From positions 417,565-481,564 of the forward strand of contig NZ_JAVFJJ010000001.1 in the NCBI RefSeq assembly GCF_030908245.1: a stretch of 64,000 nucleotides of DNA, in the 5' to 3' direction. Below the pieces are notes generated by a model that saw only the letters and a program-made list of their open reading frames with translations, ran no database searches and was not told where the DNA came from. This DNA is from Sinomonas sp. ASV322 (GTDB taxonomy: Bacteria; Actinomycetota; Actinomycetes; Actinomycetales; Micrococcaceae). A program made the translations under genes and the position numbers. This document shows positions 54,945 to 64,000 of this stretch, in pieces; position 1 is the stretch's first letter, and the number at the start of each line of letters is the position of its first letter.

Positions 54945-57464
<2,520 letters not shown>

Positions 57465-57545
57465 CGTGCTTCTCTCCACTGTCTGTTTCCTCTCGCGGCC
57501 GCCGTGGCGTCCGCCTCGCCTGCAGGAACCTGCCTCCTGACACAC

Positions 57546-57569
57546 AAAAGCCCCTCACAGGGAGGGGCT
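57546..57569 (-). terminator. Attenuator terminator in the leuS leader
   Basis: On the minus strand AGCCCCTC-CCTGT-GAGGGGCT (57569-57549) is followed at once by TTTGTGTG, giving a run of four T with the last stem base. It lies about 80 nt before the leuS start and directly after another hairpin. Confidence 0.75.
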
Positions 57570-57588
57570 GCCGCTCGTGACGAGCGGC
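57570..57588 (-). promoter_or_regulatory. Hairpin following the leuS leader peptide
   Basis: GCCGCTCGTCACGAGCGGC on the minus strand folds into an 8-bp stem with a 3-nt loop. Its first base is the G of the leader peptide stop codon, so a ribosome on the peptide would cover it; it is immediately followed by the terminator hairpin. Confidence 0.65.
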
Positions 57589-57614
57589 TAGGAAAGGAGG
57601 AGCACACCATGCAT
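57588..57614 (-). CDS. leuS leader peptide
   Basis: ATG 57614 encodes MHGVLLLS and stops at TAG (57590-57588). Three consecutive Leu codons (CTC CTC CTT) stand just before the stop and the two hairpins. A -10 box TAGGAT lies 7 nt upstream of the ATG, so the transcript may begin at the peptide start; AGGA is also 8 nt upstream if transcription starts earlier. The arrangement is that of an amino-acid attenuator: a ribosome stalled for charged tRNA-Leu would change folding of the following hairpins. Confidence 0.7.
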   Translation of the reverse strand: MHGVLLLS

Positions 57615-57621
57615 ACGCACC

Positions 57622-57627
57622 ATCCTA
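57622..57627 (-). promoter_or_regulatory. -10 box of the leuS leader transcript
   Basis: TAGGAT on the minus strand, 7 nt before the leader ATG and 41 nt after the glpK stop. The -35 (CGTCTG at an 18-bp spacing) is poor. Confidence 0.45.
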
Positions 57628-57668
57628 GCGCAGGCACCGGCAGCGCAGACGACGCGCGGGGGCCGGGC

Positions 57669-59201
57669 CTAGCGCACGTCGTCGTCGACCCAGTCCATCG
57701 CCTTCGTGACGGCCTTCTTCCACAGGCGCAGCTGACGGTCCCGCTCGGCCGAGTCCATCGCCGGGGACCAGCGCCGCCCCTCGCCCCAGTTCTCAGCGAG
57801 CTCGCCGAGGTCCTTCCAGAAGCCCACCGCGAGGCCCGCGGCGTACGCGGCGCCCAGCGCCGTCGTCTCGATGACCTTCGGGCGCACGACGTCGACGCCG
57901 AGGATGTCCGCCTGGAACTGCATGAGCGCGTCGTTGGCGACCATGCCGCCGTCGACCTTGAGCTCGCTCAGGGGGACGCCCGAGTCCGCGTTGACCGCGT
58001 CGAGCACCTCGCGGGTCTGGAACGCGGTCGCCTCGAGTGCGGCGCGCGCGATATGGCCCTTGTTGACGAAGCGGGTCAGCCCGACGATGGCCCCGCGCGC
58101 GTCGGCCCGCCAATACGGCGCGAAGAGACCCGAGAACGCGGGCACGATGTAGACGCCGCCGTTGTCCTCGACCGAGAGCGCGAGATTCTCGACCTGGGGC
58201 GCGGACTCGATGAGGCCGAGGTTGTCGCGCAGCCACTGGATGAGTGATCCCGTGACGGCGATCGAACCCTCGAGCGCATAGTGCGGCGCCGCATCGCCGA
58301 GCCGGTAGCCGACGGTCGTGAGCAGGCCGTTCTTCGAGTGGACAATCTCCTCCCCCGTGTTGAAGATCAGGAAGCAGCCCGTGCCGTACGTGTTCTTCGC
58401 CTCGCCCTCGGCGAATGCGGCCTGGCCGAACGTCGCGGCCTGCTGGTCGCCGAGGATGCCCGCCACCGGCACGCCCGCGAGGGGCAGGGAGCCGTGCACG
58501 GTCCCGTAGACCTCGGACGACGAGCGGATCTCGGGCAGCATCGACGCGGGGACGCCGAACGCGTCGAGGATGTCCTCATCCCACTCGAGGGTCTCGAGGT
58601 CCATGAACAACGTGCGGGACGCGTTCGTGACGTCCGTGACGTGCACCCCGCCGTCGATCCCGCCCGTGAGGTTCCACAGGATCCAGGCGTCCGTGTTGCC
58701 GAACAGGAGCTCGCCCGCCTCGGCGCGCTCGCGCGCGCCCTCGACGTGGTCGAGGATCCACGCGATCTTCGTGCCCGAGAAGTACGTGGCGAGCGGGAGG
58801 CCTACCGTGGCCTTGAAGCGGTCGACGCCGCCCTCCGCCGCGAGCGCGTCGACGATGGCCTGCGTTCGGGTGTCCTGCCAGACGATTGCGTTGTAGACGG
58901 GCTCGCCCGTGGTCTTGTCCCACACGACGGCGGTCTCGCGCTGATTCGTGATGCCCACCGCACAGATGTCGTCCCGCGTGAGTCCAGACGCCCCGAGCGC
59001 CTCGGCCACGACATTCAGCGTGTTGTCCCAGATCTCGAGGGGATCGTGCTCGACCCAGCCGGCCTGCGGGAAGAGCTGCTCGTGCTCGCGCTGGCCGGTC
59101 GAGACGATCGAGCCGCCGTGGTCGAACACGATCGCTCGCGTGCTCGTGGTCCCCTGGTCGATCGCGAGGACGTAGCGGGGGCTGGGGGCCGGCTCGGACA
59201 T
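57669..59201 (-). CDS. glpK: Glycerol kinase
   Basis: A 510-residue FGGY kinase that phosphorylates glycerol to glycerol 3-phosphate. The ATP site begins with [15 protein letters not shown] (about 14-28); other motifs are [63 protein letters not shown] and the C-terminal [27 protein letters not shown] lies about 7 nt before ATG 59201. It follows glpD by 62 nt on the same strand and is presumably co-transcribed; no aquaporin gene (glpF) is next to it. Confidence 0.97.
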   Translation of the reverse strand: MSEPAPSPRYVLAIDQGTTSTRAIVFDHGGSIVSTGQREHEQLFPQAGWVEHDPLEIWDNTLNVVAEALGASGLTRDDICAVGITNQRETAVVWDKTTGEPVYNAIVWQDTRTQAIVDALAAEGGVDRFKATVGLPLATYFSGTKIAWILDHVEGARERAEAGELLFGNTDAWILWNLTGGIDGGVHVTDVTNASRTLFMDLETLEWDEDILDAFGVPASMLPEIRSSSEVYGTVHGSLPLAGVPVAGILGDQQAATFGQAAFAEGEAKNTYGTGCFLIFNTGEEIVHSKNGLLTTVGYRLGDAAPHYALEGSIAVTGSLIQWLRDNLGLIESAPQVENLALSVEDNGGVYIVPAFSGLFAPYWRADARGAIVGLTRFVNKGHIARAALEATAFQTREVLDAVNADSGVPLSELKVDGGMVANDALMQFQADILGVDVVRPKVIETTALGAAYAAGLAVGFWKDLGELAENWGEGRRWSPAMDSAERDRQLRLWKKAVTKAMDWVDDDVR

Positions 59202-59263
59202 TCACTGCTCCTTCGGAATGGATGCGCTGTGGGTACGATACCGGGGCTTCAGCCGCTCGGGCT

Positions 59264-61039
59264 TCAACCTACGAGTTGGTCAGCGTGCACGCGGTGTGAC
59301 GCCGCGAGCGTGCGCAGCGCATGGTCGGCCTCAGCCGCGACGCGGCGCCCGTCCCAGCCCAGGTGGGGCGCGAGCGTTGACGCGACCTCCCAGACGAGTT
59401 CGCGCGTGACAAGCCCACGGAACGCGAGCGACGTCCGGCGAATGAGCACGTCGACGGCGTGGCCGATCTGCTCGCGTTGGGCGAGGTAGGCGAGCTCGCG
59501 GTCGCTCAGCTCGTGGGTGCTCTTGAGCAGGCTGTCTTCGCCGTCGCGGAGGAACGCGATGACCTCAGCGGCCCGCGTGCCGTAGCGCTCAAGCAGGACC
59601 TCGGCGCGCGCGGCGTCAACGCCCGGGCCGATCTGGGCCTTGAGCCAATCCTCGCGACCCATGGGGTCGGTGGGGAACCCCGCACCGCCGCCGATCGGGA
59701 GCTCCTCGGTGTTCTCGCGGCGCTGCGAGCCGAGCTCGCCGAGCACGCGGTTCGCGAGCTGCTCCGCCAGCGCGCGGAACGTGGTCCACTTGCCGCCCAC
59801 GAGACTCAGCCGCACGGGCTTCCCGCCCGTTCCGCCGGTGCGTTCGATCCAGTAGTCGCGAGACACGAACCCTGGGGCCGTGTCGCTGTGCCGTGGAAGT
59901 GGCCGGACTCCGGAGAACGTGTAGACGATCTGCTCGCGGCCCACCTGAACGCCCGGGAAGACGTGGCGCATGAGCTCGAAGAAGTACTCGATTTCGGCGT
60001 CCGTGCACACGGGGGCGAGGTCGTCCCTCGCGTCGATGTCGGTCGTTCCCACGAGGACCCGGTCCCCGATCGGGTAGATGAGCACGATGCGGCCGTCGGT
60101 GTGCTCGAAGAAGATCTCGCGCCCCGCGCAAGCCTCGAGCAGCTCGGGCGCGTCGAGGACGACGTGCGAGCCCTTGGTGCCGCCCATGAAGTGGGTGCCG
60201 GAGCCGAGGGCGGCGTTGGTCTCGTCGGTCCACGCGCCCGTGCAATTGACGACGACGTCCGCCGAGAAGGCGAATTCCTCACCGGTGAGCTCGTCGCGGA
60301 GCCGCACCCCGCCGTCGTCCGTCCCTACCGCGCTCACGTAGTTGGCCGCTCGAGCCTTCTGGCCGCCCGCCTCCGCGCCGCCGGCGTCGATCCCGTCGCG
60401 CAGTACATCGAGTGTGAGCCGCTCCGGATTGTGGACCGAGGCGTCGAAGTAGGTAGCGGTGTACTTGACGTCGGGCCGCAGCTGCGGGAGGTCGGCGAGG
60501 GCGCGAGCGCGCCCCACGAAGCGATGCCGGGGGACGGTGCCGCCCTCGCGCGAGAACGCGTCGTAGAGCGAGAGGCCGAGCTTGATGAGCAGCGCGCCCC
60601 GGGCGTGCGGCTTGCCCTTGCGGTGCGCAAGGAAGCGGAGCGGGGCATTGAGGAGCCCCGAGAACGTGCTGAAGATCGGGATCGTGGTCTGCAGGGGCTT
60701 GACGTAGTGGGGCGCGATGCGCAGGAGGCGATTGCGCTCGACAACGGATTCATGGACGAGGCGGAACTCGCCGTTCTCGAGGTAGCGGATCCCGCCGTGA
60801 ATCATGTGCGACGACGCCCCGGACGCGCCCTGGCAGTAGTCGCCGCGCTCGACGAGAGCGACGTCGATCCCCTGGAGCGCGAGGTCCCGGAACGTCGCGA
60901 CGCCGTTGATCCCGCCGCCGATGATGAGGACTTGCGCTCGCGGGCGCTCGCGGAGAGTCCCGACGGTTGCGCGAAGGGCGTCGGGCGAAGGAAAGCTCTG
61001 ATCGTGCTCGGCGGTGCCGGAGTCGTGGTGCTGGGCCAC
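59264..61039 (-). CDS. glpD: FAD-dependent glycerol-3-phosphate dehydrogenase
   Basis: A 591-residue membrane-associated flavoenzyme that oxidises glycerol 3-phosphate to dihydroxyacetone phosphate and feeds menaquinone. The FAD motif is VLIIGGGINGVATFRDLALQG (about 37-57), then GASGASSHMIHGGIRYLE, NCTGAWTDETN, GTKGSHVVLDAPEL, YPIGDRVLVGTTD and GGKWTTFRALAEQ. The C-terminal helical domain (about 460-591) is complete. GTG 61039 has AGGAGGA about 6 nt upstream. It is upstream of glpK and divergent from a SorC-type regulator, with a palindrome in the 97-nt gap. Confidence 0.96.
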   Translation of the reverse strand: MAQHHDSGTAEHDQSFPSPDALRATVGTLRERPRAQVLIIGGGINGVATFRDLALQGIDVALVERGDYCQGASGASSHMIHGGIRYLENGEFRLVHESVVERNRLLRIAPHYVKPLQTTIPIFSTFSGLLNAPLRFLAHRKGKPHARGALLIKLGLSLYDAFSREGGTVPRHRFVGRARALADLPQLRPDVKYTATYFDASVHNPERLTLDVLRDGIDAGGAEAGGQKARAANYVSAVGTDDGGVRLRDELTGEEFAFSADVVVNCTGAWTDETNAALGSGTHFMGGTKGSHVVLDAPELLEACAGREIFFEHTDGRIVLIYPIGDRVLVGTTDIDARDDLAPVCTDAEIEYFFELMRHVFPGVQVGREQIVYTFSGVRPLPRHSDTAPGFVSRDYWIERTGGTGGKPVRLSLVGGKWTTFRALAEQLANRVLGELGSQRRENTEELPIGGGAGFPTDPMGREDWLKAQIGPGVDAARAEVLLERYGTRAAEVIAFLRDGEDSLLKSTHELSDRELAYLAQREQIGHAVDVLIRRTSLAFRGLVTRELVWEVASTLAPHLGWDGRRVAAEADHALRTLAASHRVHADQLVG

Positions 61040-61111
61040 GCGGTCCTCCTTGAATCGTTGCTGGGGTCAGAGTCCATTCTTCGGAGATCTGAGAAGTAAC
61101 TTCAAGGGCTA

Positions 61112-61125
61112 TGCACATACGTGCA
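61112..61125. promoter_or_regulatory. Probable operator between glpD and the SorC-type regulator
   Basis: TGCACATACGTGCA is a palindrome with 5-bp arms (TGCAC/GTGCA) and a 4-bp centre. It lies 12 nt before the regulator start codon, at a site able to block both divergent transcripts. Confidence 0.55.
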
Positions 61126-61136
61126 AAGATGGTTCC

Positions 61137-62150
61137 ATGACGCCGTCCGAAGCCCGGCGGGACGCGCTCGAGGAGCCGCTTTCCGCACACTCTCCCATCG
61201 CCCGCAAGGACCGCGACGCCCTGCTGGCCGCGCGGCTCTATTACCTGCAGGACCTCACGATGGACGCGATCGCGCGCGAGCTCCAGACCTCGCGTTCGAC
61301 CGTCTCGCGGCTCTTGACTTTCGCCCGCGAGACAGGCCTCGTGCAGATCCAGGTCTCGGACCCGCTCGATTCGTCCGTCGAGCTCGAGACGGCCGTGGCC
61401 CGCCGCTACGGCGTGCGCGCGCACGTCGTGCCGCATGCGACGAACCTCAATGAAGCTGAAATGCTAGACCGCGTCGCGATGTACGCGGCGCGCACTCTGA
61501 CGCCGTTCGTCGAGTCCGACATCGTGCTGGGCGTGGCGTGGGGCTCGACGCTCACGGCGATGAGCCGCTATCTCAATCGGAAGTCGACCCATGGAAGCAC
61601 GGTTGTGCAGCTCAACGGCGCGGCCAACACGCAGACGATGGGACTTGGCTACGCGAGCGAGATCGTGCGCCGCTTCGGGGCCGCGTACGACGCCGCCGTC
61701 GAGGAGTTCCCCGTGCCCGCGTTCTTCGACCGGGCCGAGACGAAGCGGCTCATGTGGCGCGAGCGGAGCGTGCGGCGCGTCCTCGATCTCCAGGCCCGCA
61801 TGAAGCTCGCCGTCTTCGGCGTCGGCTCCGTCTACGCGGACGTGCCGAGTCACGTGTATTCGGGTTCGTATCTCGACGCCGCCGACGTCGCGAGCCTCGC
61901 GGCCGAGCGCGTCGCCGGGGACATCGCGACCGTCTTCTTCCGCGAGGACGGGAGCTCGAGCGGGATCGCGCTCAATGATCGTGCGACGGGGCCCTCGCAC
62001 CGCCTCATGAGATCGGTCGAGCATCGCTTCTGCGTCGTCTCAGGGCCCGCGAAGGCACGGAGCCTGCGCGGAGCCCTCAACGCGCGTCTCGTCACGGAGC
62101 TCGTGGCCGATGAAGCGACCGTGCGCGCCCTCCTCACCCTCGAGACCTAA
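61137..62150 (+). CDS. SorC/DeoR-type sugar-binding transcriptional regulator
   Basis: A 337-residue regulator. The N-terminal helix-turn-helix (about 28-60; AARLYYLQDLTMDAIARELQ, TSRSTVSRLLTFARETGLV) is followed by a sugar-phosphate-binding domain of the SorC family (LGVAWGSTLTAMSRYL, TVVQLNGAANTQTMGLGYAS, LAVFGVGSVYADVP, LRGALNARLVTELVADEATVRALL). Divergence from glpD and the palindrome between them suggest that it controls glpD-glpK, with glycerol 3-phosphate or a related phosphate as effector; this is inference. ATG 61137 is the start; no strong ribosome site precedes it. Confidence 0.92.
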   Translation: MTPSEARRDALEEPLSAHSPIARKDRDALLAARLYYLQDLTMDAIARELQTSRSTVSRLLTFARETGLVQIQVSDPLDSSVELETAVARRYGVRAHVVPHATNLNEAEMLDRVAMYAARTLTPFVESDIVLGVAWGSTLTAMSRYLNRKSTHGSTVVQLNGAANTQTMGLGYASEIVRRFGAAYDAAVEEFPVPAFFDRAETKRLMWRERSVRRVLDLQARMKLAVFGVGSVYADVPSHVYSGSYLDAADVASLAAERVAGDIATVFFREDGSSSGIALNDRATGPSHRLMRSVEHRFCVVSGPAKARSLRGALNARLVTELVADEATVRALLTLET

Positions 62151-62186
62151 CTCGCTGGCAGCGCGCCGCCCGGTAGAGTCGGAGGC

Positions 62187-62213
62187 ATGACCGCGCGCGA
62201 CGAGGTGAACTGA
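62187..62213 (+). CDS. 8-codon mini-ORF overlapping the hydrolase start
   Basis: ATG 62187 encodes MTARDEVN and its TGA shares a base with the next ATG (TGATG). GGAGG lies directly upstream, and a TAGAGT -10-like box (62174-62179) is 7 nt before the ATG. It may couple translation into the hydrolase gene; chance occurrence is possible. Confidence 0.3.
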   Translation: MTARDEVN

Positions 62214-63130
62214 TGGTGGCCACGGCACAGGACGGATTCCTCTCCCCGGGCCTCGATGCCCGTGAACGTCGCTCGACGGTCACAGTCCTCGGCGCAGCGA
62301 CGGCCGTGTTCACCTATGAGCCCGAGGGCGGGGCCGGCGCCTCCGCGCCGACGGTCCTGGCCGTGCACGGGTTCCGTGGGACCCATCACGGTCTCCTGCG
62401 CATCGTGGACCGGCTCCCCGGCGTGCGCATCGTCATGCCCGACCTGCCCGGCTTCGGCGCGTCCGCTCCCCTCGACGTGCCGCATGACATCGCCGGTTAC
62501 ACCGCGTGGCTCGGAGCGCTCGCGGACACCTTGGGGCTCGGTCGGGACGCCGTCCTCCTCGGCCACTCGTTCGGCTCGATCGTCGCTGCCCACTTCGTCG
62601 CGCGGCACCCCGACCGGTTCTCCCGGCTCATCCTCGTCAACCCCATTTCGGCGCCTGCCCTCGAAGGCCCCAAGGGGCTCTTGAGCCGGCTCGCGGTGGT
62701 GTACTACCGGGCAGGTGCGGCGCTCCCGGCCCCACTGGGCGCCGGCCTCCTGCGTCATCCGCTCATCGTCCGCGGCATGAGCGAGGCGATGGCGAAGACC
62801 CGCGACGGGGATCTTCGCAGCTTCGTCCACGGCCAGCACGCGAGCCATTTCTCGAGCTTCGCGAGTCGCGACATGCTCCTCGAGTCCTTCGAGGCGTCCG
62901 TCTCGCACACTGCCGCCGAGGTCGCGGACCAGCTGAGGCTCCCCGTCCTGCTCATCGCAGGCGATCGCGATGAAGTCGCGCCGCTCGCCGCGGTCCGTCG
63001 ATTCCACGAGCGGCTGGCCGATTCGCGCCTCACGGTGATTCCCGGCGTCGGGCATCTCATCCACTACGAGACCCCTCAGCCGGCCGCCGAATCGATCCGC
63101 GAGTTCCTGGCCGAGGAGGTACAGGAATGA
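62213..63130 (+). CDS. Alpha/beta fold hydrolase
   Basis: A 305-residue serine hydrolase of the epoxide-hydrolase/lipase-like group. It has the oxyanion segment LAVHGFRGTHHG (about 49-60), MPDLPGFGASA, the nucleophile elbow LLGHSFGSIVA with Ser in G-H-S-F-G (about 119-123), the acid region LLIAGDRDEVAPL (about 245-257) and the catalytic His in GVGHLIHYETP (about 282). No signal peptide is seen. GAGGTGA is 4 nt before ATG 62213. Its stop overlaps the glycosyltransferase start (ATGA), so the two form an operon; this suggests a role in envelope glycolipid or polymer metabolism, but the substrate is unknown. Confidence 0.85.
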   Translation: MVATAQDGFLSPGLDARERRSTVTVLGAATAVFTYEPEGGAGASAPTVLAVHGFRGTHHGLLRIVDRLPGVRIVMPDLPGFGASAPLDVPHDIAGYTAWLGALADTLGLGRDAVLLGHSFGSIVAAHFVARHPDRFSRLILVNPISAPALEGPKGLLSRLAVVYYRAGAALPAPLGAGLLRHPLIVRGMSEAMAKTRDGDLRSFVHGQHASHFSSFASRDMLLESFEASVSHTAAEVADQLRLPVLLIAGDRDEVAPLAAVRRFHERLADSRLTVIPGVGHLIHYETPQPAAESIREFLAEEVQE

Positions 63131-64000
63131 AGATCCTCGTCGACGCGCGCTTTACGCGGACCGACCATCACGACGGCATCAGCCGATTCGGAGCAAGCCT
63201 CATTGCGGCACTCGCGGCGCGCACGGAGACGGCGATGCTCATCAACGACGAACGCCAGCTGGCCCTCCTCCCCGATGTCCCGCACGTCAAGGTATCGAGC
63301 CCGCTCTCGCCAGCGGAGCTCTTCGTCGCCGCGAAGGTCAACGGCCTCAATCCGGATGTCGTGTTCTGCCCCATGCAGACCATGGGGACGTGGGGCCGGC
63401 GATACCCACTCATCCTCACGCTGCACGATCTCATCTATTACGAGCACCCCGAGCCCCCCGGGTTCCTCCCCGCGCCCGTGCGCCTTCTGTGGCGCCTCTA
63501 CCACAAGGCCTACTGGCCCCAGCGCGTCCTGCTCAACCGGGCCGACGTCGTCGCGACGGTGAGCCACACGACCAAATGGCTCATGGCCGAGAAGAGGCTC
63601 ACGAAGCGTCCTGTGCGCATCGTGGGCAACGCCCCTCAGGACGGGCGCGAGCCGCGGAATCCGGACGAGGCCCCCGCGCGGAGCCTTGTCTACATGGGCT
63701 CGTTCATGCCGTACAAGAACGTCGAGACGGTCATCACGGGAATGCGATCACTGCCCGAGTACACCCTGCATCTCCTGAGCCGCATCTCGCCCGAGCGCCG
63801 CGCCGAACTCGAGGCGATCGTCCCGGCCGGCGCCCGCATCGAGTTCCACGGCGGAGTCAGCGAGGAGGAGTACGAGGCCGTTCTCCGTGAGGCGACGGCC
63901 CTCGTGAGCCTCTCGCGCTCGGAGGGCTACGGCCTCCCGCTTGTCGAGGCCATGTCACTCGGGACGCCCGTCATCGCGAGCGACATCCCGATCTTCCGGG
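63127..64000 (+). CDS. Glycosyltransferase family 4, partial
   Basis: The first 291 residues of a GT-B glycosyltransferase cut by the right edge. The N-terminal domain begins MKILVDARFTRTDHHDGISRFGA and has LTLHDLIYYEHPEPPG and ADVVATVSHTTKWLMAEK. The donor-binding domain has SLVYMGSFMPYKNVETVITGM, and the GT4 signature SRSEGYGLPLVEAMSLGTPVIASD with its nucleotide-sugar-binding Glu is present just before the edge. It probably adds a hexose from a nucleotide sugar to a lipid or polysaccharide in the envelope. The start overlaps the hydrolase stop by 4 nt. Confidence 0.92.
   Translation, partial: MKILVDARFTRTDHHDGISRFGASLIAALAARTETAMLINDERQLALLPDVPHVKVSSPLSPAELFVAAKVNGLNPDVVFCPMQTMGTWGRRYPLILTLHDLIYYEHPEPPGFLPAPVRLLWRLYHKAYWPQRVLLNRADVVATVSHTTKWLMAEKRLTKRPVRIVGNAPQDGREPRNPDEAPARSLVYMGSFMPYKNVETVITGMRSLPEYTLHLLSRISPERRAELEAIVPAGARIEFHGGVSEEEYEAVLREATALVSLSRSEGYGLPLVEAMSLGTPVIASDIPIFR

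Noticed and set aside
57465-57668. T-box riboswitch before leuS
   Set aside because: No T-box bulge sequence or specifier stem was found; the Leu-rich peptide with hairpins explains the leader better.

Overview
The window is high-GC DNA from an actinobacterium, most likely a Micrococcaceae member (Arthrobacter/Sinomonas-like). The evidence is the set of actinobacterial families (CtaF, diheme QcrC, DUF3043, DUF3054, DUF3097, DnaJ2 with HrcA/CIRCE), the gene orders ctaE-qcrCAB, phoH-ybeY-corC-era and leuA-recO-uppS, frequent GTG/TTG starts, ATGA/GTGA gene overlaps, and -10 boxes placed 6-7 nt before start codons (leaderless transcripts). Genus-level placement is inference.

Layout. 1-4.1 kb is accessory: an edge-cut SRPBCC protein, a visibly AT-richer 827-residue protein joining a PD-(D/E)XK-like domain to a P-loop NTPase, and a membrane protein. 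4.3-8.9 kb holds a phytoene-desaturase-like oxidoreductase, a TetR regulator, a lipoprotein solute-binding protein without its ABC permease, a 17-codon small ORF with a perfect Shine-Dalgarno, and an esterase-like hydrolase; two copies of one palindrome suggest a TetR regulon. 9.0-12.8 kb has a second TetR with its own palindrome, an ECF42-type sigma factor with its DGPF partner, two glyoxalase-fold proteins and DUF3054. 12.9-25 kb carries an AsnC-like domain, trpD, and the two halves of the aerobic respiratory chain (ctaE-qcrCAB on +, ctaCDF on -) separated by a GntR regulator, then erpA and an M20 dipeptidase. 25-31 kb has DUF3043, pyrD, a hydrolase, uppS, recO and leuA. 31-49 kb holds an M13 peptidase, an LCP protein, phoH-ybeY-corC-era, a GerMN lipoprotein, hrcA-dnaJ-rsmE, DUF3097, DUF4870, hemW, lepA and rpsT. 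48-57.5 kb has a frameshifted Na+/H+ antiporter and the run leuS-degV-comEA-comEC-holA, preceded by a leucine-type attenuator. 57.7-62.2 kb is glycerol catabolism (glpK, glpD) with a divergent SorC-type regulator; the right edge has an alpha/beta hydrolase overlapping an edge-cut glycosyltransferase.

The most notable items are the nuclease-NTPase island gene, the leuS leader (a short peptide with three consecutive Leu codons, a hairpin, then a terminator), the strong-SD 17-residue mini-protein, the paired TetR operators, the single-base frameshift in the antiporter, and an in-frame 15-bp tandem repeat at the end of the CorC-like gene just before era. No rRNA, tRNA, CRISPR array or complete insertion sequence was seen.
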